A stretch of DNA of 64,000 nucleotides from an uncultured Alphaproteobacteria bacterium (GTDB lineage: Bacteria; Pseudomonadota; Alphaproteobacteria; CAAGCB01; CAG-977). The notes below the pieces were generated by a model that worked only from the letters and a program-made list of their open reading frames with translations, was not told the DNA's origin and searched no databases. Position 1 is the first letter of the stretch; every line of letters starts with the position of its first letter. Below are positions 59,068 to 64,000 of the stretch, piece after piece. The position numbers and the translations under genes were made by a program. The DNA lies in assembly GCA_934277945.1 (NCBI GenBank), contig CAKQWA010000008.1:1-64000 (forward strand). The letters are read 5' to 3'.

Positions 59068-60161
59068 GCGTCGTATACGGTTTTATCAAAAAAGAGATCA
59101 TTCAGCTGTTGCGCAATCCCGCTCTGCTGTTCGCGCTGTTGATTACGCCGCTGATTCAAACCGCGATTTTGAACAGTTCGCTGTCGAACACGGCGCAGAA
59201 CATCCGCATGTACATGGACGCCGAACCGAACGATTACGTCATGGCGAAAGTGCGCGAAAAAGCGGCTTCTTCAAAGTGGTTTTCCGAAGTCGAGCCGACG
59301 GCGCAGGATCCGTTCGAGGTGTTGCGCGGCGGCAAGGCGGACATGGTTCTGGTCGCGCCCCCGAAAACGTTTACGCGCGCTTTGGGCAACGGCGAACCCG
59401 AAATGCAGATTTTGATTGACGCGTCGAACGTCGTGCGCGCCCAAGCCGTTCAGCAGTACGCGCAGGCGATTGTTGCCAGAGCCGTCGCCGAAAGCCGTCT
59501 GGTGATGCCGCAGGGGATTTCCGGCGTGGATTTCAAAACGCGCATTTTGTTCAATCCGGAACTGGACACGAACTTTTTCTGCCTGCCGTTCGTCGTGGCG
59601 ATGCTGGCGGGATCTTCGGTGTTGGTGCTGATATGCGATTCGATGTCGCGCGAAAAAGAGCAGGGGACGTTTGAAACGCTGATTTCCGCGCCGATTGAAA
59701 AATACCACATCATTCTGGGCAAAACGATTCCGTTCATTCTGGTCACCGTCGTCAACATGATCAGTCTGCTGATTGAATCCATGCTGATGTTCCACCTGCC
59801 TTTCGTGGGAAGCGTTTTCCAGATGATTGTCATTTATCTGGTCTTTGCGGTGGCGATGTCGGCGGCGGCGATTTGGGTGTCGACGTACTGCACGACGCAA
59901 AAGCAGGGTATGCTGGCGACCATGATGCTGTTGATCGTTCTGATGATGCTGTCGGGCGGGATGTCGCCCGTGGACAATATGCCGCCGTGGTTGAAAACGC
60001 TGGCGAACGCAAACCCGATGTATCATTTCTCGGAACTGTTCCGCACGCTGCTTTTGAAAGGATGCGAATGGGGATATCTGTTCGACCACTTGCTTCCGAT
60101 TGTCATTTTCGGTCTTGTGTGCGCGTTTTTTGCCAAGTTGCGCTTTAAGACGACTTTATAA
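59064..60161 (+). CDS. ABC-2 type exporter permease 2 (YbhR-like)
   Basis: This 365-aa permease has the same layout: IKKEIIQLLRNPALLFALLI at the start, a periplasmic part and five C-terminal spans, with SMSREKEQGTFETLISAPIE after span 2. It overlaps the first permease by 4 nt. Half-transporter pairs of this type with two ATPases export drugs, cations or envelope compounds; the cargo is unknown. Confidence 0.93.
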   Translation: MSVVYGFIKKEIIQLLRNPALLFALLITPLIQTAILNSSLSNTAQNIRMYMDAEPNDYVMAKVREKAASSKWFSEVEPTAQDPFEVLRGGKADMVLVAPPKTFTRALGNGEPEMQILIDASNVVRAQAVQQYAQAIVARAVAESRLVMPQGISGVDFKTRILFNPELDTNFFCLPFVVAMLAGSSVLVLICDSMSREKEQGTFETLISAPIEKYHIILGKTIPFILVTVVNMISLLIESMLMFHLPFVGSVFQMIVIYLVFAVAMSAAAIWVSTYCTTQKQGMLATMMLLIVLMMLSGGMSPVDNMPPWLKTLANANPMYHFSELFRTLLLKGCEWGYLFDHLLPIVIFGLVCAFFAKLRFKTTL

Positions 60162-60172
60162 GGAGAGTCATT

Positions 60173-61495
60173 ATGAAAAAATACGGTTTGTGTCTGACGG
60201 CACTCTCTCTGGTTTTCTCTTTCGCGGCGAACGCCGAGGATTTGGGCGACGTCATTCGCTACACGCTTGAAAACAATCCCGAACTGGCAAGCGCGCGGGC
60301 GACGATGCGCTCCGTCGAAGCGCGGCAGGGGCAGGCTAAATCGGGGTACAAGCCGAAAGTCGCTCTGGTCGGCGACGCGGCTTTGGAACACCGCGAATAC
60401 GAACTGTCCAGCCTGCCGGACACGATTAAGGACGACGTCGTGCCATATTCCTACGGCGTGCAGGCGAGCATGAATCTGTTCGAGGGCGGCAAGACGATGT
60501 ACGCGACGAAAGCCGCGAAATTTGAAACGAAAGCGCAGGAACACGCCGTTGAAGCCAAAACCACGCAACTGATTTCGCAGACCGCGCAGGCGTATCTGGA
60601 TTATCTGGACGCCGTCAACGTGCAGAAATTGCAGAAAAACAACGCGGACGTGATGCGCGCGCACTATGTCGAAACGCGCGACAAGGCGAAATTCGGACGG
60701 CTGACGTCGACGGACGTGGCGCAGGCGCAGGCGCGTCTGGAAGGCGCGAAAGCCCTTTTGACCCAAGCGGACATGGGCGTTGACAACGCGTCCGAACGCT
60801 TTTTCCGCATTACCGGCAAAGCACCCGAATTGACGCAAACGCCCGACATCTCCGCCGTTTTGAACGCGGCTCCCGCCACGCAGGGCGAACGCGACATCTG
60901 GAATTTGATTAAGGACGCGCCCGAAACGCTGGCGGACGCGGAAAAAATCGCGCAGGAGCAAAATCCTTTGCTCAAAGAGTTGATTCAGCGCGAAAACGCC
61001 GCCGCCGAACAGGTCAAGGTCGCGAAAAACACGTCTTCTCCGTCGCTGGATTTGAGCGCGTACGCGGGACGGCAGGAAAAACAGATTATGATGGACACCC
61101 TGACCGATTATCAGGCGAAACTGTCGTTAAGCGTGCCTTTGTACGACGCGTCCGTGTCGCATTACAAGAAAATCGAGGCTTTGGAGGCGCAGAACGCCGT
61201 GAAATACAGCCTGTCGGACGCGCGCGCCGCCGTGCGCGAAGCCGTGCGCACCGCTTGGAACGCGGTCAGCACGCGCAAATCCGAAACACTGTACGCGCAA
61301 GCGCAGATTAAAGCCAACAAAAAGGCTTTGGACGGCGTTATCGACGAAGCCCGCAACGGCACGCGCACGACGCTGGACGTTTTGAACGCGCAACAGGAAT
61401 ATCTGGACTCGCAGGTATCCCTGTCGCACGCGCAGTACGGCTTGGTCAACGCCAAACTGTCCCTGTTGCAAGCAATGGGCGTTTTGAAATTGTAA
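60173..61495 (+). CDS. TolC-family outer membrane efflux protein
   Basis: This 440-aa protein has a signal peptide (LTALSLVFSFAANA), two outer membrane efflux repeats and long helical hairpins: DVIRYTLENNPELASARATM at the start, YGVQASMNLFEGGKTMYATK, and GTRTTLDVLNAQQEYLDSQV near the end. This last is the typical TolC region. It begins 11 nt after the permease with AAGGAGAG upstream, so the operon encodes a whole three-part exporter, from inner membrane to outside. Confidence 0.94.
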   Translation: MKKYGLCLTALSLVFSFAANAEDLGDVIRYTLENNPELASARATMRSVEARQGQAKSGYKPKVALVGDAALEHREYELSSLPDTIKDDVVPYSYGVQASMNLFEGGKTMYATKAAKFETKAQEHAVEAKTTQLISQTAQAYLDYLDAVNVQKLQKNNADVMRAHYVETRDKAKFGRLTSTDVAQAQARLEGAKALLTQADMGVDNASERFFRITGKAPELTQTPDISAVLNAAPATQGERDIWNLIKDAPETLADAEKIAQEQNPLLKELIQRENAAAEQVKVAKNTSSPSLDLSAYAGRQEKQIMMDTLTDYQAKLSLSVPLYDASVSHYKKIEALEAQNAVKYSLSDARAAVREAVRTAWNAVSTRKSETLYAQAQIKANKKALDGVIDEARNGTRTTLDVLNAQQEYLDSQVSLSHAQYGLVNAKLSLLQAMGVLKL

Positions 61496-61547
61496 CTTGA
61501 TTTTCGGCGCAAAAAGAGGTATCCGGTTATCAGAAAGGGGCTGAAAA

Positions 61548-61808
61548 ATGGAAACGCAAAACGAATCCCGCGTGGCGTTGCTGGGCGTTATTGTTGAAAA
61601 CGCGGCGTCCGTCGAGCAACTGAACGCGATACTGCACGCGTACGGCGCATACATCATCGGACGCATGGGGATTCCGTATCACAAGCGCGGCATTTCCCTG
61701 ATCAGCGTCGCTTTGGACGCGCCCGCCGACGTCATCAGCGCGCTGGCGGGAAAATTGGGGATGCTGGACGGCGTGTCCGCCAAGACGGTCTATTCCAAAC
61801 TGCCCTGA
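61548..61808 (+). CDS. TM1266-type iron-only hydrogenase system regulator
   Basis: This 86-aa ferredoxin-fold (ACT-like) protein has VALLGVIVENAASVEQLNAI, then HAYGAYIIGRMGIPYHKRGI and KLGMLDGVSAKTVYSKLP, as in the small proteins found with hyd genes (TM1266 family, called putative [FeFe]-hydrogenase system regulator). Its function is not proven. GAAAGGGG precedes the ATG. It lies 62 nt before hydG. Confidence 0.9.
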   Translation: METQNESRVALLGVIVENAASVEQLNAILHAYGAYIIGRMGIPYHKRGISLISVALDAPADVISALAGKLGMLDGVSAKTVYSKLP

Positions 61809-61870
61809 AAAAACGAAAAACGCTTTACTGACGGGAAAGGTTCGTCCTGCCCCATAAGAAAGGAAACACC

Positions 61871-63280
61871 ATGTACGACCCGAAATCTTTGAAAGCCGAA
61901 GAATTCATCTGCCACGACGAAATTCTGGCGACGCTCGCCTATGCGCAGGAACACAAGCACGACGCCGCGCTGATTGACGAAATCATCGCCAAAGCGCGCC
62001 TGTGGAAAGGATTGACGCACCGCGAAGCCTCCGTTTTGCTGGCGTGCGATTTGCCCGACCGCACCGAACGGGTGTTCAAACTGGCGGAGCAGTTGAAAAA
62101 GGATTTTTACGGCAACCGCATCGTTTTGTTCGCGCCGCTGTATTTGTCGAACTATTGCGTCAACGGATGCGTTTACTGCCCGTATCACGTTAAAAACAAG
62201 CACATTCCGCGCAAAAAACTGACGCAGGAGCAAATCAGGGCGGAAGTGACCGCGTTGCAGGACATGGGGCACAAGCGTCTGGCGATCGAGGCGGGCGAAG
62301 ACCCCGTCAACAACCCGATCGAATACATTTTGGAAAGCATTAAAACCATTTATTCGATCAAGCACAAAAACGGCGCCATTCGACGCGTCAACGTCAACAT
62401 CGCCGCGACGACCGTTGAAAATTACCGCAAATTGAAAGAGGCGGGCATCGGGACGTACATTCTGTTTCAGGAAACGTACAACAAGGAATCCTACGAAAAA
62501 CTGCACCCGACGGGACCCAAGCACAATTACGCCTATCACACCGAAGCGATGGACAGGGCGATGGAGGGCGGCATCGACGACGTGGGCTTGGGCGTTTTGT
62601 ACGGACTGGAAAACTACGCTTACGAATTCGCCGGTCTGCTGATGCACGCCGAACATCTGGAAGCCGTGCACGGCGTCGGACCGCACACGATTTCCGTGCC
62701 GCGCATCTGCCCTGCCGACGACATTGACCCCGCGTCGTTCAAAGACGCGCTTCCCGACGACATTTTCGCGAAAATCATCGCGTGCATCCGCGTGTCCACG
62801 CCCTACACGGGTATGATTGTTTCCACGCGCGAAAGCCAGCGGATGCGCGAACGGGCTTTGCATTTGGGCATTTCGCAAATCAGCGGCGCGTCGTCGACCT
62901 CCGTCGGCGGATACGTCGTGCGCGAAACGGAAACGGCGCAGTTCGACCGCGCGGACACGCGCACGCTGGACGAAGTCATCAAATGGCTGATGGACATGAA
63001 TTACATTCCCAGTTTCTGCACGGCGTGCTACCGTTCGGGGCGCACGGGCGACAGATTTATGGATTTGTGCAAATCGAAGCAAATTCTGAACTGCTGCCAC
63101 CCGAACGCGCTGATGACGCTGAAAGAATATCTGGAAGATTACGCGTCCCCCGAAACCAAAAAAGTCGGATACGCGCTGATTGAACGCGAATTGGAAAAGG
63201 TGAAAAATCCGAAAGTCCGTGACGTGTGCAAACACCGTTTGGAATTGATCGGACAGGGCGAACGCGACTTTTCGTTCTGA
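61871..63280 (+). CDS. hydG: [FeFe]-hydrogenase maturation radical SAM enzyme HydG
   Basis: This 469-aa enzyme splits tyrosine to give the CO and cyanide ligands of the hydrogenase H-cluster. The radical-SAM Cys are C96, C100 and C103 in YCVNGCVYCPYH. The second cluster is held by the C-terminal C383, C386 and the CC pair at 408-409 (SFCTACYRSGRTG and ILNCCHPN). ALEAGEDP-like AIEAGEDPVNNP and ISGASSTSVGGY are conserved. The hydrogenase itself, HydE and HydF are not in the window and must be elsewhere. It shows H2 metabolism in this organism. Confidence 0.97.
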   Translation: MYDPKSLKAEEFICHDEILATLAYAQEHKHDAALIDEIIAKARLWKGLTHREASVLLACDLPDRTERVFKLAEQLKKDFYGNRIVLFAPLYLSNYCVNGCVYCPYHVKNKHIPRKKLTQEQIRAEVTALQDMGHKRLAIEAGEDPVNNPIEYILESIKTIYSIKHKNGAIRRVNVNIAATTVENYRKLKEAGIGTYILFQETYNKESYEKLHPTGPKHNYAYHTEAMDRAMEGGIDDVGLGVLYGLENYAYEFAGLLMHAEHLEAVHGVGPHTISVPRICPADDIDPASFKDALPDDIFAKIIACIRVSTPYTGMIVSTRESQRMRERALHLGISQISGASSTSVGGYVVRETETAQFDRADTRTLDEVIKWLMDMNYIPSFCTACYRSGRTGDRFMDLCKSKQILNCCHPNALMTLKEYLEDYASPETKKVGYALIERELEKVKNPKVRDVCKHRLELIGQGERDFSF

Positions 63281-63312
63281 CGCGCGAAACACATTCGTTT
63301 TTAAAGAAAATC

Positions 63313-63346
63313 ATCCCCTCGAAAACGGCTTCGGGGGGATATTTTT
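63313..63346 (+). terminator. Terminator after hydG
   Basis: ATCCCCTCGAA / TTCGGGGGGAT, an 11-bp stem with one wobble, with a 6-nt loop and a T run; 33 nt after the stop. Confidence 0.85.
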
Positions 63347-63421
63347 ATGCTTTTTTTGCTTGCGCGTTTTCTGAAAATTTTGTATATTTTGTCTAATAAA
63401 CGATTTTTCGGGAGACTTTCC

Positions 63422-64000
63422 ATGAACAGCGAATACAAATACATCCACACCGAACGCAAGAAAAACAAAGGCGGAAAGAATAAGGACAAAAACCGCGACA
63501 ACCGCGGCTACGGCGGCAAAAAGGGCGACGGCGCCTTTCATGCGGGCAAAGGGTACAGCGGCGAACAAAAACGCGGCGAATTCAATTTCGACACCGTGCA
63601 CGGTCTGACCATGACGGAAGTGGAATACAAAATTCCGCCGCGCTCCGAACGCAATTCGCGCCGCAAACAGTTCAGTTCCGTGCGCAGCGCGTTCTTGCGC
63701 GAACTTGCCGAAAACCACAAAGCCGAACTGGTCGAACGTTTGGGGCTGGACGACGCCGCCATTGAAGCGATGAAGCACGGCACGACGCCGCTCGGCTACA
63801 ACGTGCATCACAAACTGCCCATTCACGGCGGCGGCAAAAACGAATTTAAGAACTTCATTCTGACCCCGCTGTATCCGCACGACCAGTGGCATCACGATAT
63901 CATCGATCCGCAAATCGACGGGCTGGCGGAAGGCGAATCGCGCAAAATCATGTTGCCCTACGGCGACGAAATGATTTTCGATCCGAAAAAATACGGCTTC
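63422..64000 (+). CDS. Probable HNH-family nuclease (cut by right edge)
   Basis: From ATG 63422 (GGGAGA 7 nt upstream) the frame stays open for 193 codons to the window end. The first 60 residues are Lys/Gly/Arg-rich and likely disordered (TERKKNKGGKNKDKNRDNRG). Residues about 118-155 read TTPLGYNVHHKLPIHGGGKN, then FKNFILTPLYPHDQWHH. This HH...GG...N...H arrangement is that of HNH/beta-beta-alpha-metal nucleases, with the HH pair at residues 129-130. What follows (PQIDGLAEGESRKIMLPYGD) is not known from that family. It could be a cellular nuclease or a toxin-type domain. The rest lies outside. Confidence 0.65.
   Translation, partial: MNSEYKYIHTERKKNKGGKNKDKNRDNRGYGGKKGDGAFHAGKGYSGEQKRGEFNFDTVHGLTMTEVEYKIPPRSERNSRRKQFSSVRSAFLRELAENHKAELVERLGLDDAAIEAMKHGTTPLGYNVHHKLPIHGGGKNEFKNFILTPLYPHDQWHHDIIDPQIDGLAEGESRKIMLPYGDEMIFDPKKYGF

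Overview
The window reads as chromosome of an anaerobic, fermentative alphaproteobacterium. The lineage evidence is a CcrM-type GANTC methyltransferase and the gene order rnd-kdsD-lptC-lptA-lptB-rpoN-hpf-ptsN, both typical of Alphaproteobacteria. The lifestyle evidence is a full-length pyruvate:ferredoxin oxidoreductase, the [FeFe]-hydrogenase maturase HydG with its TM1266-type partner, an iron alcohol dehydrogenase and an aldehyde dehydrogenase. Kdo and Lpt genes show a Gram-negative envelope. Uncultured gut alphaproteobacteria would fit, but that placement is inference. No prophage, intact insertion sequence or CRISPR array was seen.

Layout. 0-3.8 kb: the tail of an Ala/Pro repeat protein, then a leftward redox operon (tandem carboxymuconolactone decarboxylase-like protein, cyclophilin-like protein, Tat-exported flavodoxin, and a frameshifted small Tat protein) facing a LysR regulator. 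3.8-6.4 kb: four adjacent unrecognised genes. 6.4-8.0 kb: a gene-less stretch with hairpins and a 98-bp tandem repeat. 8.0-14.7 kb: nifJ, rnhB, a small gene behind an array of Shine-Dalgarno-like repeats, a lipoprotein and a RutE-like nitroreductase. 14.7-22.7 kb: a PreT/GltD-like oxidoreductase, yajC-secD-secF, ccrM, alaA and a possible PPC-like protein. 22.9-28.8 kb: an SCP2/Fe-ADH/ALDH operon, queH with a coupled 38-aa ORF, a Cys-rich DUF2934 protein, and kdsB with a histidine-phosphatase relative.

28.9-39.6 kb is an alpha-glucan operon: glgE, maltokinase pep2, glgB, glgX, malQ. GlgE and Pep2 would build linear glucan from maltose 1-phosphate, GlgB branches it, and GlgX and MalQ take it apart. 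39.8-45.7 kb carries infC (apparently with an AUA start), thrS, a glycosyltransferase, a lipoprotein, a GST and uppP. 45.7-53.6 kb is tRNA-Leu, rnd, Kdo and LPS export, rpoN, hpf, ptsN and a GDP-fucose-synthase-like epimerase.

53.6-54.3 kb is the most unusual part. A tRNA-Ala gene is followed by a second copy of its 3' end, which is interrupted by a roughly 100-bp multi-hairpin element, and then by duplicated hairpin modules. 54.3-61.5 kb holds a VOC protein, an InsA-like zinc-ribbon protein and a complete YbhGFSR-type ABC exporter with its TolC. 61.5-64 kb holds the hydrogenase-system genes and, cut by the right edge, a probable HNH nuclease.
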